Of a stretch of DNA of 58,696 nt, positions 25,528 through 34,627 are shown one piece after another. The position numbers and the translations under genes are program-made. The notes below the pieces were generated by a model. That model saw only the letters and a list, made by a program, of their open reading frames with translations. It was not told where the DNA came from and made no database searches. Position 1 is the stretch's first letter; each line of letters begins with the position of its first letter. Source of the DNA: Oscillospiraceae bacterium (GTDB lineage Bacteria > Bacillota > Clostridia > Oscillospirales > Ruminococcaceae); contig JAFZGF010000048.1 of the NCBI GenBank assembly GCA_017555565.1, positions 1 to 58,696 of the forward strand, read 5' to 3'.

Positions 25528-26175
25528 ATGATAAGAGCAGAAAAAATTTGTAAAAGTTATGGTGATCTTAATGTGCTGGATAATCTCGACCTGCATGTAA
25601 AGTCGGGGCAATTCTGTATAATTACCGGCCCCTCCGGCACAGGCAAAAGCACCCTGCTGAATGTACTCAGCGGACTGGATACATTTGATGCCGGCCGGCT
25701 TTATCTGATGGACAAAGAAATAAAGAATATTTCCCATAAAGAAATGTCACTTTTGCGCCGAAAACATATGGGCTTCATTTTTCAGAGCTACAACCTTATA
25801 AGCAGTAAAAACAGTATGGAAAATGTGGCCCTGCCACTGAAATACAACAGAGTAAAATATTTCCACCGCAGAAGTGCGGCTATAAACGCCCTGGAAAAAA
25901 TGGGACTTGGGGATAAGCTGTACCATTACCCACATCAACTGTCGGGCGGCCAGCAGCAGAGAGTGGCTGTGGCCAGAGCACTGGTGACAAGGCCCAGAAT
26001 ATTGTTCTGTGACGAGCCTACAGGTAATCTGGATAAAGAAAGCGCCGAAATGGTAATGAAAGGGATTTTATCCCTGCGTGATGGCGGCAGCGCCATAGTG
26101 ATGATTACCCACGACAACAGTCTGCTGAAATACGCTGACTGCAACTATATGCTGAAGGATGGCAGATTGCAATAA
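25528..26175 (+). CDS. Orphan ABC transporter ATPase (MacB/LolD-like)
   Basis: This 215-residue ATPase has Walker A GPSGTGKST (about 34-42), Q-loop FQSYNLIS, signature LSGGQQQRVAVARAL, Walker B ILFCDEPTGNLD and switch THDNS. The PTGNLD motif places it with MacB/LolD/FtsE-type ATPases that partner with FtsX-like permeases. No permease is adjacent: the gene is bracketed by terminators on both sides, so its partner must be encoded elsewhere. Confidence 0.9.
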   Translation: MIRAEKICKSYGDLNVLDNLDLHVKSGQFCIITGPSGTGKSTLLNVLSGLDTFDAGRLYLMDKEIKNISHKEMSLLRRKHMGFIFQSYNLISSKNSMENVALPLKYNRVKYFHRRSAAINALEKMGLGDKLYHYPHQLSGGQQQRVAVARALVTRPRILFCDEPTGNLDKESAEMVMKGILSLRDGGSAIVMITHDNSLLKYADCNYMLKDGRLQ

Positions 26176-26183
26176 ATACAGCA

Positions 26184-26215
26184 AAACGGATGTGCTGTCA
26201 CATCCGTTTAATTTT
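26184..26215 (+). terminator. Terminator after the orphan ATPase
   Basis: An 11-bp stem AAACGGATGTG/CACATCCGTTT with a 4-base loop precedes AATTTTATT. Confidence 0.8.
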
Positions 26216-26279
26216 ATTCCAATAAAAGTTGACCAAATGGAGTATTTGAACGTGTTATAAGTGAAAGGGGGTAGATAAA

Positions 26280-26768
26280 ATGAAAAATACATCAGAGTGG
26301 CCAGCTGATGATATTGAAATTATAATTCAGAAATACGGCGATATGTTATACAGGCTGTCTGTGATTATGTTGAAAAACGAAAGCGACGCCGAGGATGTGG
26401 TGCAGGAAACAATCATCAAATATTATCAGAAAGCCCCTGTTTTTCTGGACAGCGAACATCAGAAGGCGTGGCTTATAAAAGTGGCTACCAACAAATGCAG
26501 GGATATACTGCGTTTCCAGACAAGACATATACATATAGATGACAGTTTTCTTGAAAGTGTGCCAGAGCAGACCGCAGATTACAGCATTATTGAAGCGCTT
26601 ACTGCGTTGCCAGAAAAATACAGACTTGTTATGGCACTTTATTATATTGAAGAGTATCCTATAGAAGATATAGCGAAAATTATAGGCAGGACGTCTTCAG
26701 CAGTCAAAATGAGACTACAAAAAGGCAGAAGGCTGTTAAAGGAAATCTATGAAAAGGAGTATCTGTAA
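26280..26768 (+). CDS. ECF-type RNA polymerase sigma factor
   Basis: This 162-residue sigma-70 family member has region 2 (SDAEDVVQETIIKYYQKA, then HQKAWLIKVATNKCRDILR) and region 4 with its helix-turn-helix (LPEKYRLVMALYYIEE, then IGRTSSAVKMRLQKGRRLL). A GGGGG-type ribosome site precedes the ATG. Its stop is 1 bp before the next gene, which looks like its membrane anti-sigma partner. Confidence 0.92.
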   Translation: MKNTSEWPADDIEIIIQKYGDMLYRLSVIMLKNESDAEDVVQETIIKYYQKAPVFLDSEHQKAWLIKVATNKCRDILRFQTRHIHIDDSFLESVPEQTADYSIIEALTALPEKYRLVMALYYIEEYPIEDIAKIIGRTSSAVKMRLQKGRRLLKEIYEKEYL

Positions 26769-26769
26769 T

Positions 26770-27375
26770 ATGAAATATAACAACATCAAAAATATCGCCG
26801 AAAAAATAGTGATGCCCGAAGATATGAAAATACGCATCGCAGAAAACTGCAAAAAACAGATTTCACAACAACGAAAGGAAACAACTATGAAAAACAATAA
26901 ATTATTCAAAAAACCGACAGCAGTATTTGCTGCACTGGCAATCTGTTTGTCTCTGTCTGTGTCAGCAATGGCAGCATCAGGCTTACTGAAAGGTTTTTTC
27001 CGGGACGTAAAACGCCCTGATGGAGCAGTTATTGGAACTACCTATGAGCAGGCAACTGATGAAATTGCACTTAAAGTAAACATTGATGGCGATACTCTTG
27101 CCGCTATCGCAGCTTTTACAGATAAAGCACCTTTTATAGCGGCAGAAATGGGTATCGGCAATTATCAGATTGTTGATGGCAATGGAAAAGTGGTAAAAGA
27201 TGGTTCTTATACAGAACATACCAAAATAATCGATGGCCAGGCAGAAATCAGAATCGATATAAGTGATATAGATAATGGCAGTTATAAGCTGATTGTAACT
27301 TCATTTGTTGCATACAACAAAGCAGACCCTCCAATGGCTGTAAACGGCGACTGGGCGTGTAATTTTACAAAATAA
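26770..27375 (+). CDS. Probable membrane anti-sigma factor with extracytoplasmic domain
   Basis: This 201-residue protein is encoded directly after the sigma factor with AAGGAG before its ATG. The first 40 residues are charged and helical, as in sigma-binding segments. A hydrophobic segment follows (about 49-66), then an extracytoplasmic domain of about 130 residues that I do not recognise. A second, in-frame ATG at 26887 has GAAAGGAA upstream and would yield a 162-residue protein with a clean signal peptide (cleavage near SAMA-AS). The gene may therefore make both a tethered and a secreted form. The anti-sigma role is inferred from position and topology. Confidence 0.65.
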   Translation: MKYNNIKNIAEKIVMPEDMKIRIAENCKKQISQQRKETTMKNNKLFKKPTAVFAALAICLSLSVSAMAASGLLKGFFRDVKRPDGAVIGTTYEQATDEIALKVNIDGDTLAAIAAFTDKAPFIAAEMGIGNYQIVDGNGKVVKDGSYTEHTKIIDGQAEIRIDISDIDNGSYKLIVTSFVAYNKADPPMAVNGDWACNFTK

Positions 27376-27378
27376 AAC

Positions 27379-27410
27379 AAAAGGGACTTGTTTTCAACAA
27401 GTCCCTTTTA
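27379..27410. terminator. Bidirectional terminator
   Basis: A 12-bp stem AAAAGGGACTTG/CAAGTCCCTTTT with a 7-base loop lies between the convergent anti-sigma and glycosidase genes. Confidence 0.85.
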
Positions 27411-27414
27411 TATT

Positions 27415-28677
27415 TCAGCCGTGATTTTTCTCTGTAACAGCCTTTATTTCAGCTGTTTTTATATCTCCGTATTCAGTTTTGTCAAACAGACTGTTATAGC
27501 TGTAGATGGCATAACCATCGATATTAGGGTTTGCATTTACCACATCTATCATACGGGCCAGGTTGTCGCCAGACTGCCACTCTGCCTGGTTGTTGGCACC
27601 GCCATCACCGGCACCTATTCTGTATGCACCCAGGCCTATGTAAAGTTTTACACCGTCGTGCATTTTATACTGTGACCATTCATAGCTCAGATTTTTAAAG
27701 CCGTATCTGTCACTGCCGCTTTTGGTCAGATAGTCAAACCCCCAGTACAACTGTGGCATTATATAGTCGGCATAGCCTTCCTGGGCCATCCACAGTTTTA
27801 TGTCTGAATACTGCATATGGTAGTTGTTGTCATCGTTGCCCTGTGGGCTGATACCAAAGGTTATGTCCGGATTTTCGCCTTTTATTGCCCGGTAGACCTG
27901 GCGAATAAGCATATTCACATTTTCTCTGCGCCAGTCATCAAGAGACATATTTCCGCTGTAGGCGGCATAGTGGGTGGCATCAATGGCCGGGTCTGTGTCT
28001 GGATAGAAATAGTCATCAAAATGTATGCCGTCCACATCGTAGTTATGGATAATTTCCATCACCCCGTTTGTAACCAGGTCGCGCACTTCCTGCAGGGCAG
28101 GGTTGTAATAAATACCACTGTCCACCGTAATAGTCAGTTCACTTCGCTGTGCAGGGTTATCTGCAGACAGTTCTTTTGGGTGATTGTAAAGTTTTACTCG
28201 GTAAGGGTTAATCCAGGCTTCTATTCTCAGCCCCACATCGTGGGCAGTTTCTGTCATAATTTCCAGCGGGTCAAAGCCTGGGTCCTGCCCTTGAACGCCG
28301 GACATAATATGGCTGTAAGGGAAAAGGTTGGACTTATAATAGGCGTCACCAAAAGAACGTGTGTGGACAATTACTGTGTTCAGCCCCATATTTTTGCAGT
28401 TTGTAAACATTTCTTTTATATCGGCAGTGAAACTTTCCCGATTTGAAAAATCCACAGTCTGCAGTTCTATATAGCTTATCCACATTGCTTTCAGCCCGTT
28501 GCGCTGAAAGTCAGACCTGGCGTCTCCCCATGCACCATCGGCATCGGTTATACTGTGGCTTTCTTTTTCGCTGAAGGCTGGCAGTACACCGGATACAATT
28601 TTGCCTGCGAAAACAAAAATCAGCAACGCTATGGTAAATATGGAGATTATTTTTATCAAAGGTTTTTTAACATTCAT
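27415..28677 (-). CDS. GHL10-type glycoside hydrolase-like protein (DUF187/YngK family)
   Basis: This exported protein of about 420 residues has an N-terminal anchor (about 10-30) and a TIM-barrel of the family 10-like hydrolases. Landmarks include LKAMWISYIEL, GLNTVIVHTRSFGDAYYKS, EAWINPYRV, GIHFDDYFYP (with the acidic pair DD), FGISPQGND and MPQLYWGFD. Family members are thought to act on cell-wall or surface glycans. The ATG at 28675-28677 is preferred; an in-frame TTG four codons upstream is the alternative. It is divergent from mazF. Confidence 0.85.
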   Translation of the reverse strand: MNVKKPLIKIISIFTIALLIFVFAGKIVSGVLPAFSEKESHSITDADGAWGDARSDFQRNGLKAMWISYIELQTVDFSNRESFTADIKEMFTNCKNMGLNTVIVHTRSFGDAYYKSNLFPYSHIMSGVQGQDPGFDPLEIMTETAHDVGLRIEAWINPYRVKLYNHPKELSADNPAQRSELTITVDSGIYYNPALQEVRDLVTNGVMEIIHNYDVDGIHFDDYFYPDTDPAIDATHYAAYSGNMSLDDWRRENVNMLIRQVYRAIKGENPDITFGISPQGNDDNNYHMQYSDIKLWMAQEGYADYIMPQLYWGFDYLTKSGSDRYGFKNLSYEWSQYKMHDGVKLYIGLGAYRIGAGDGGANNQAEWQSGDNLARMIDVVNANPNIDGYAIYSYNSLFDKTEYGDIKTAEIKAVTEKNHG

Positions 28678-28845
28678 ATTTTCACCCAAAACAAATAGTA
28701 TACTATTACTTTACCATATATATGCCATCTAATCTATCTATTATGGCAAAAATTCACAATTACAAAATTGTCACATTTACAATGAATATACTGCCTCTGT
28801 CTGCCGATACTTAAGACAGAAAAGATATTGCAGAGGTGTAAAAAT

Positions 28846-29196
28846 ATGGAAATAAAACGCGGTGAAGTATTTTATGCAGATTTAAGCCCCGTTGTTGGCA
28901 GTGAGCAGGGCGGCACACGCCCAGTGGTAATCGTGCAGAACGATGTGGGCAACCGACACTCCCCCACGGTTATTGCGGCGGCAATAACATCAAAACAGTA
29001 TAAAAATGCCCTGCCCACACATATCTCCATAAAAGGTGACAGCTGTGGGCTGGCGGTGGACAGCGTAGTGCTGCTGGAGCAGATAAGAACAATCGACAAA
29101 CAGAGATTAAAAGAAAAGACGGGCTGTCTTGATGCAGAAGACCTGCAAAAAGTAAACAGAGGCCTGAACATCAGTTTCGGCCTTGTGGAAAACTGA
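28846..29196 (+). CDS. mazF: MazF/PemK-type endoribonuclease without an adjacent antitoxin
   Basis: This 116-residue member of the MazF (EndoA) family has the canonical N-terminus IKRGEVFYADLSPVVGSEQ and RPVVIVQND, followed by the TVIAAAIT strand and VLLEQIRTIDK. These toxins cut single-stranded RNA at short motifs. GAGGTG precedes the ATG. No MazE/EndoAI-like frame lies upstream, where the neighbour is divergent. In Firmicutes the antitoxin normally precedes it directly, so the antitoxin must be elsewhere or absent. Confidence 0.92.
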   Translation: MEIKRGEVFYADLSPVVGSEQGGTRPVVIVQNDVGNRHSPTVIAAAITSKQYKNALPTHISIKGDSCGLAVDSVVLLEQIRTIDKQRLKEKTGCLDAEDLQKVNRGLNISFGLVEN

Positions 29197-29239
29197 AAAC
29201 TACAGCGGCATACATACAGGTAGTGCTGTAAAAAAACAA

Positions 29240-29270
29240 ATCCCCGCCCTTATATAAGGACGGGGTGATT
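29240..29270. terminator. Bidirectional terminator
   Basis: The stem CCCCGCCCTT/AAGGACGGGG has one mismatch and a 4-base loop (29242-29265) and separates mazF from the convergent polysaccharide operon. Confidence 0.8.
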
Positions 29271-29275
29271 TGATA

Positions 29276-30739
29276 TTATGCTTTTCTTTTTGCCATAAAG
29301 TCGGAAACTATGCCTTTTGCCAGGTCTATTGCGCTTTTCAGCTGTTTGCGGTAGATGATGATGTACACTACCATACCACCCACACTTACGGCCAGTTTAG
29401 CCATAAAGTTGTTGTTCAGCAGGCAGGCGGCAGCCACCAGCACAAACATAATTGCGATTACCAGCATTGTACGGCCATAGCTTACCACGCTTCTGTAGAA
29501 CATCTGCGCCACTACTGTGCGGTAGGCAAACATTACAATGTTTGACCCTGCCAGAGCCATACATACGCCGTAAAGGCCGAATTTTGGCGCAAGCAGTATG
29601 CAGAACAGTATGTTACACACAACAGACAGCCCGATACCGATGGTATCGTGCACCGGTTTCTTGGCAATTGAAATGCCGTAAACAGTTGTTTCTGCAATAA
29701 TAAGGAATACCGGCACCAGCAACATAATTGGGAACACTGCCATACCGCTGCGGTATTCAGGGCCAAGGAAGAAGAAAATCACATCTTCAAAGGCCAGCAG
29801 TACACACAGAAACTCCACAATAAGGAATGTAAGGTAGTCGTGAACCTGCTTGATTTTTTCCTGCTCTGTTTTATAGTTTGCATAGATAAAGGCTGACCAG
29901 AATGTGGCAAAGCCGGCCTGGATAATAGCCACAACGTTGGACAGCAGGCTTACCATACTGAAAACACCTGCAGGGCCGTTGCCTATGGTTTTTGAAATAT
30001 AGATTTTTGAAAAAAGGCTGTTGAGCCACAGCATAATTGCTGTAGGAGCCAGTGCAAGGCCGTATGGCAACAGCTGGCGGTTGGCTTTTGAAAACAGCAC
30101 TGATGGGGAGAAAGACACCCAGCTTCTGTTTGGCCACAGGAAAATAAAGGCAAACAGACACATACCGATGGTAAACCACAGAATAATGTTTTCAACTGAT
30201 GGGTTTATAAATACCGCCACCAGATAGAACATCTTGGAGAAGAACTGCATCGCCACGCTTTCAATGGTGTACAGTTTGATACTGCCTTCCATACGGTACA
30301 TAATGTTCAGATATCTGCCTATCATAGCCATAAATGCGTTTAAAAACAGCATTGCCAGGTAGATATTGCCCATTTTTTCGGTGAAGAATATACCCAGCAC
30401 CTGCTGTGGAAAAAACACACAGCTGATAACCGCGGTGATAATCAGCACCAGACCGGACAGCCCGAAACAAGCACCGAAAAGACTGTACTTATCCAACGGC
30501 TGTGGTGGTTCGTTGAAAAATCTGATAAAGGACTGGTCCAGACCAAGAATACAGATATTCATAAACAGTGTGGAGGTGGAGATAAATATATCTGCCTGCC
30601 CCCATACTGCAGGGTCAACCAACCAGGCCACCAGCAAAAGTGAAATGCCGTAAATCAGAAAGTTGATTACTGTGGCGATGGAATATTTCAGTATCGAGAC
30701 CAGCAGGCTGACAGGGGAAAGAGAGGATTTTTCTTCCAT
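29276..30739 (-). CDS. Polysaccharide flippase (Wzx/MOP superfamily)
   Basis: This 487-residue integral membrane protein has about 12-14 helices and the MOP-superfamily look (N-terminal YSIATVINFLIYGISLLLVA, conserved Gly/Pro kinks). Such proteins flip lipid-linked glycans across the membrane. It is the last gene of a three-gene leftward operon (SGNH protein, GT-B enzyme, flippase) with gaps of about 10 bp. The glycan is unknown. Confidence 0.88.
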   Translation of the reverse strand: MEEKSSLSPVSLLVSILKYSIATVINFLIYGISLLLVAWLVDPAVWGQADIFISTSTLFMNICILGLDQSFIRFFNEPPQPLDKYSLFGACFGLSGLVLIITAVISCVFFPQQVLGIFFTEKMGNIYLAMLFLNAFMAMIGRYLNIMYRMEGSIKLYTIESVAMQFFSKMFYLVAVFINPSVENIILWFTIGMCLFAFIFLWPNRSWVSFSPSVLFSKANRQLLPYGLALAPTAIMLWLNSLFSKIYISKTIGNGPAGVFSMVSLLSNVVAIIQAGFATFWSAFIYANYKTEQEKIKQVHDYLTFLIVEFLCVLLAFEDVIFFFLGPEYRSGMAVFPIMLLVPVFLIIAETTVYGISIAKKPVHDTIGIGLSVVCNILFCILLAPKFGLYGVCMALAGSNIVMFAYRTVVAQMFYRSVVSYGRTMLVIAIMFVLVAAACLLNNNFMAKLAVSVGGMVVYIIIYRKQLKSAIDLAKGIVSDFMAKRKA

Positions 30740-30750
30740 TTACTGCCCTC

Positions 30751-32064
30751 CTACATAAACTTCTTGATGTTGTCCATATATTCCTGCTGTTTTTCAGGAG
30801 ATACACGGGTGTTTTTGATATGTCCGTAGATTCTGCCTGCCCAAGTGGACAAAGGTCCGAAGATTTTCATTTTACCTGGGTCAAGACGGATGGCATACAT
30901 TGTGTGCAGGCCGATAAGTGAGAAGAACTTCAGCCAGCTGAATTTTGGTTTGAAGTGGTCGAAAGGTTTTCTTTCACCTTCATCTTCCAGCAATACTTTT
31001 TCCAGCACATCAGCCATACGGATATAGCTTGGTGTGTCTGTAAAATCATAGTGAGACAGCATCAGCTGTTCATCAATGGGGAATTTTGGGTTGTCGATGC
31101 CAAAGCATTTTACAAAGCCTTCATAATCGTCAACTATATCGCAGTCTTTGTAAATCACAGGGTCATATTCCCATTCAATTGGGTATGGACGCAGAACAAA
31201 ACAGCTTTTCTTTGCAAAATAGATTTCTGCAATGGATGTACTCATCCAGGAGAAAATTGTATCAGCTGCTGTAATCCACTGTTTTACAGAGTAGTCTGTG
31301 ATAAGGTGGAAGTTTTTGTGTTTTGCAGCCATTTTTTCAAGGATAGGGCTGTTCCATTCACTTGGGTGACGACGGTATACAAATTCTATCTGCCGGCCTT
31401 CTTCAGTCTGCAGATATTCATCAACCCAGCCCAGAGTTGTGTTCATTGTTTTCTGGCTGGTGATTTTAAACTGATTGAAGCCCACACCTGCCAGCTTGTT
31501 CAGTTCTTCAACCTCCTGGTCTGTCATATAGGCAGTTGAGAAAGAAGAAATGTAGAGAACCAGCTTTTTGTTTTCATCCAGACCGAACTCTTTGCACAGT
31601 TCTGCCTTTGGTTTGTAATAACCTTTGAACTGATCACGGAGAAAATCCATCTGAATAGGGCCTGTTATAGCTGTGTTTTCGATAGGTACACCGTATTTTA
31701 CAATTCTGTCGCGGGCCTGTGTACCCCAGCAGGTGTGCATAGCATAGCTGGCAGACTGGCCACAGTTGAAGAATGGGCTGTTTTCCTGCTCTTCGCTGAG
31801 AACCTGTTCCCAGTGGAGATTTACTACTTTGTTGCAAACGCCAACATTGTTGTAAACAAAGCTGTTCATTGTCTTGTCGTCATACATGGCGGAAGCAACC
31901 AGAACCTTTGGTTTTTTGTATGTAAAATATTTCAGTTTCTTTCTGTCAAGCAGCTGGCGGATTTCAGCTGTGTAGCCGCGGCGTTCCAGCTCCCGCTTCA
32001 GCAGTGTGATACTTTCGTATTCTCTTACAATATGTTCATATAAAATCAAAAAATCAAGTGCCAT
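30751..32064 (-). CDS. GT-B-like glycosyl- or glycerophosphotransferase
   Basis: This 437-residue soluble protein resembles surface-carbohydrate transferases with the CDP-glycerol/sialyl-type GT-B fold. YRRHPSEW (about residue 228) recalls the RxHP motif of these families, and TAADTIFSWMSTSIAEIYF recalls the nucleotide-binding DxxxSSxxxE region. The donor and acceptor are not evident. It lies between an SGNH-fold gene and a flippase, so it probably builds the exported glycan. Confidence 0.7.
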   Translation of the reverse strand: MALDFLILYEHIVREYESITLLKRELERRGYTAEIRQLLDRKKLKYFTYKKPKVLVASAMYDDKTMNSFVYNNVGVCNKVVNLHWEQVLSEEQENSPFFNCGQSASYAMHTCWGTQARDRIVKYGVPIENTAITGPIQMDFLRDQFKGYYKPKAELCKEFGLDENKKLVLYISSFSTAYMTDQEVEELNKLAGVGFNQFKITSQKTMNTTLGWVDEYLQTEEGRQIEFVYRRHPSEWNSPILEKMAAKHKNFHLITDYSVKQWITAADTIFSWMSTSIAEIYFAKKSCFVLRPYPIEWEYDPVIYKDCDIVDDYEGFVKCFGIDNPKFPIDEQLMLSHYDFTDTPSYIRMADVLEKVLLEDEGERKPFDHFKPKFSWLKFFSLIGLHTMYAIRLDPGKMKIFGPLSTWAGRIYGHIKNTRVSPEKQQEYMDNIKKFM

Positions 32065-32073
32065 ATTTTACTC

Positions 32074-32997
32074 CTATCTGTCAAAAAGCATCTGTGTAAA
32101 CAGTGGCAGGCCGCTGTAAACATCAAGATGGAAACCGTCGTAGAACAAATCTTCGCTGAACACATTTGTTTCGTTGTATTCAAAGTTGATTACTTCTGTG
32201 TATGGGCTTACGCTGTCTATAAATGAAAGAATATGGTTGTGGATACCCAGAGGCTCTACCACCAGTTCTTTCAGCGAATCATCCATAGGTGGCATTACTG
32301 TGTACAGCTTGATACCCTTGTCCTTACACATTTTTGCCAGTTCAATATATCTTTCCACATCGGCTGTGTCGTAGGAATAGTTTGCACACACGCCTTTGAT
32401 GGTGTCTGCATATTCCATCAGATTTCTGCGGTATGGTCTTTTTGTGCCATCTTCAAAATAATAATCAGACTCTTTCCAGTCCTCGTGATGTGGTGTAGCC
32501 ACATTTTTTTCACCCAGGATAAACCATTTGATTTCGTTGAGCATTTCAATGTTGTAGTTGAAATTCAGCATATAGGCAAATGGGTTTGTGGCTGTGGTTT
32601 CAATACTGCTCATTCTGTCTTTGTAATAGCTTTCGTTGAGAGTGTAAAAGCTGGCTGCAAAGTAAACAGTGTGCACATCAGGGTTCTTTTCAATGGCATA
32701 TTCCAGCAGGTCCATACTTTCGTTGAAGGATGCACCGCCAAAAGACAGCTGACCTACTTTTTCGCCCACCAGGCTTTCTACCAGGTCCATATCAAAGTGT
32801 GCCATCTTACTGTCGCCCAGTATAATTACGTCAGATGGCTGTTTGTTGAACTCGCGCACGCGGTACATTGCGCTGTCACCGGAGTATTCGCTGTTTTTTA
32901 TGCCAAAATAGTTGTATGGTTCAAAATAAATAAAAATTGCAAAATATATCACAACCGGCACCATAGCCAGCGCCAGTTTTTTTAAAAGCTTTGTCAT
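32074..32997 (-). CDS. Membrane-anchored SGNH/GDSL-like protein
   Basis: This 307-residue protein has an N-terminal membrane anchor (about 9-27) and an extracytoplasmic SGNH-hydrolase-like domain. The GDS nucleophile motif is ILGDSKM (Ser about 63), an oxyanion-type Gly-Gly is in FGGASF, and DGFHLD near the C-terminus supplies the Asp and His. Such proteins add or remove O-acetyl or other esters on surface glycans, similar to DltD/AlgX. It is the first gene of the operon, with AGAGG ahead of it. Confidence 0.75.
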   Translation of the reverse strand: MTKLLKKLALAMVPVVIYFAIFIYFEPYNYFGIKNSEYSGDSAMYRVREFNKQPSDVIILGDSKMAHFDMDLVESLVGEKVGQLSFGGASFNESMDLLEYAIEKNPDVHTVYFAASFYTLNESYYKDRMSSIETTATNPFAYMLNFNYNIEMLNEIKWFILGEKNVATPHHEDWKESDYYFEDGTKRPYRRNLMEYADTIKGVCANYSYDTADVERYIELAKMCKDKGIKLYTVMPPMDDSLKELVVEPLGIHNHILSFIDSVSPYTEVINFEYNETNVFSEDLFYDGFHLDVYSGLPLFTQMLFDR

Positions 32998-33102
32998 AAA
33001 AACCTCTTATGTTTGTTTTTGCAGAAATGCTGTTAAATTACATTTCTATCCAACATAATATTATACCCTATTACTGTTTCTTTGTAAATAAAACCATAAT
33101 AA

Positions 33103-33130
33103 AAAGCCTGCATTTCTGCAGGCTTTGGAT
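33103..33130 (-). terminator. Terminator after mgtE
   Basis: A perfect stem AAAGCCTGCA/TGCAGGCTTT with a 4-base loop is followed leftward by TTTTTATT. Confidence 0.85.
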
Positions 33131-33136
33131 ATTGAA

Positions 33137-34585
33137 TTAAACAAGCAGCGGCATAAACACCTTTGCAAGACTGAGGAACACAAAGAAGCCCAGCACGTCT
33201 GTGGCAGCTGTAAGGAAGATGGAACTTGCCAGGGCAGGGTCCACTTTCAGAGCTTTCAGCACCAGCGGTACAAAGAAGCCGAATATACCGGCAACGATGT
33301 TGTTGGCTATCATAGCCAGCACAGTGATAACGCCCAGATAAGGGTTGCCGTATTTCAGCGCCACTATCACCCCGGCAATACTGCCTATGATAGCACCGTT
33401 GATTATACCGGCAAATATAGGTTTGAACACCTTCCGCCAGTCGTCTTTCAGGTTGATTTCGCCCAGTGTGATACTGCGCAGAATAATTGCCATTGTCTGG
33501 TTGCCGGCATTACCGCCCATATTGGCGATAATTGTCATTGTGGCAGACAGTGCCACCACCTGGGAGATGGTGTCTTCAAACATTGACAGCGTAAAAGATG
33601 CCATAAATGCTGTTACCAGGTTAACCATCAGCCAAGGCAGACGGAATTTTACACTTTCAATAATAGTGGAGTCGATGCCTTCTTCTGCGTTGGCACCACC
33701 CATTTTCAGAATATCTTCGGTCTGTTCTTCAAACAGAACATCGATGATATCGTCGACTGTGATAATACCCAGCAGGGCGCCTTTTCTGTTTACAACAGGC
33801 ACCGCTGTAAGGTCGTATTTGGATGCAATGTGGGATACTTCTTCCTGGTCCATATCAGGTGTAACAGTAACCACATTATCGTACATTATTTCTTCAAGGA
33901 GAACGTGATTTTCTTCCACCAGAATATCACGCAGGTCGGCTGTACCAACCAGCTCTTTTTTTGCACCAAGAACAAAGATGGTGTCGATAATCTCTGTTTT
34001 AGGGGCAATTTCCTTGATTTTTGCCAGGGCTTTTTCCACAGTCATAGTGGCAGACAGAGCGATATACTCTGTTGTCATAATACCACCGGCTGTATCATCT
34101 TCGTACAGCATCAGACTCTGGATTTCATCACTGCTTTTCAGTCTGCGCAAAATGGTCTTTCTGCGGTTAACAGGCATTTCACCAAGAATGTCGGCAACAT
34201 CGTCGTTTGACATATATTTGAAAATGCCCAGGATAGCTTCGTAATCCAGCAGGTCAACAAAGCGCTGCTGCATATCCTCGTCCATCTGTTCCAGAACCTG
34301 TGCCACGTGTTCGTGGTCCAGCCTTTCATAGAAGGCCAGCAGTTCTTCGTCTGTAAATTCTTCCATTGCGATGGCAACGTCAATGGCAAAGTCAGATTCG
34401 ATAACTTCTTCCAGTTCTTCCTGCTCTGTTGTCAGCAGCATATCTGTCAGGTCAACATCCGCTTCTTCCAGTTCGTCTTCATCTGCAGTGATGGCGTCTA
34501 TAAGTTCAATTATTTCTTCGTCTTCTTCCACGAAATCAGCATTTGGTGATGTAAAGCCAACATCGTTGAGAATTTTGTCGTCCAT
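33137..34585 (-). CDS. mgtE: Magnesium transporter MgtE
   Basis: This 482-residue Mg2+ channel has an acidic N-terminal extension (about 1-50), then the MgtE N-domain (about 55-150) and two CBS domains (about 155-280, with the TAVPVVNRKGALLGIITVDD segment). A C-terminal five-helix pore (about 315-480) follows, including the conserved NMGGNAGNQ. The cytosolic domains sense Mg2+ and gate the pore. Expression is probably also set by the leader RNA: the start-site AGGAGG is buried in a hairpin that follows an upstream reading frame. Confidence 0.95.
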   Translation of the reverse strand: MDDKILNDVGFTSPNADFVEEDEEIIELIDAITADEDELEEADVDLTDMLLTTEQEELEEVIESDFAIDVAIAMEEFTDEELLAFYERLDHEHVAQVLEQMDEDMQQRFVDLLDYEAILGIFKYMSNDDVADILGEMPVNRRKTILRRLKSSDEIQSLMLYEDDTAGGIMTTEYIALSATMTVEKALAKIKEIAPKTEIIDTIFVLGAKKELVGTADLRDILVEENHVLLEEIMYDNVVTVTPDMDQEEVSHIASKYDLTAVPVVNRKGALLGIITVDDIIDVLFEEQTEDILKMGGANAEEGIDSTIIESVKFRLPWLMVNLVTAFMASFTLSMFEDTISQVVALSATMTIIANMGGNAGNQTMAIILRSITLGEINLKDDWRKVFKPIFAGIINGAIIGSIAGVIVALKYGNPYLGVITVLAMIANNIVAGIFGFFVPLVLKALKVDPALASSIFLTAATDVLGFFVFLSLAKVFMPLLV

Positions 34586-34592
34586 AAAAAAT

Positions 34593-34621
34593 ACCTCCTT
34601 TTCGATAGGCGAAAAAGAGGC
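34593..34621 (-). promoter_or_regulatory. Hairpin sequestering the mgtE ribosome-binding site
   Basis: In the mRNA, GCCUCUUUUUCG pairs with CGAAAAGGAGGU across a 5-nt loop, giving 12 continuous base pairs (two wobble). The 3' arm contains the whole mgtE Shine-Dalgarno. The 5' arm starts just 3 nt after the tandem stop codons of the upstream frame. Confidence 0.75.
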
Positions 34622-34627
34622 GGTTTA

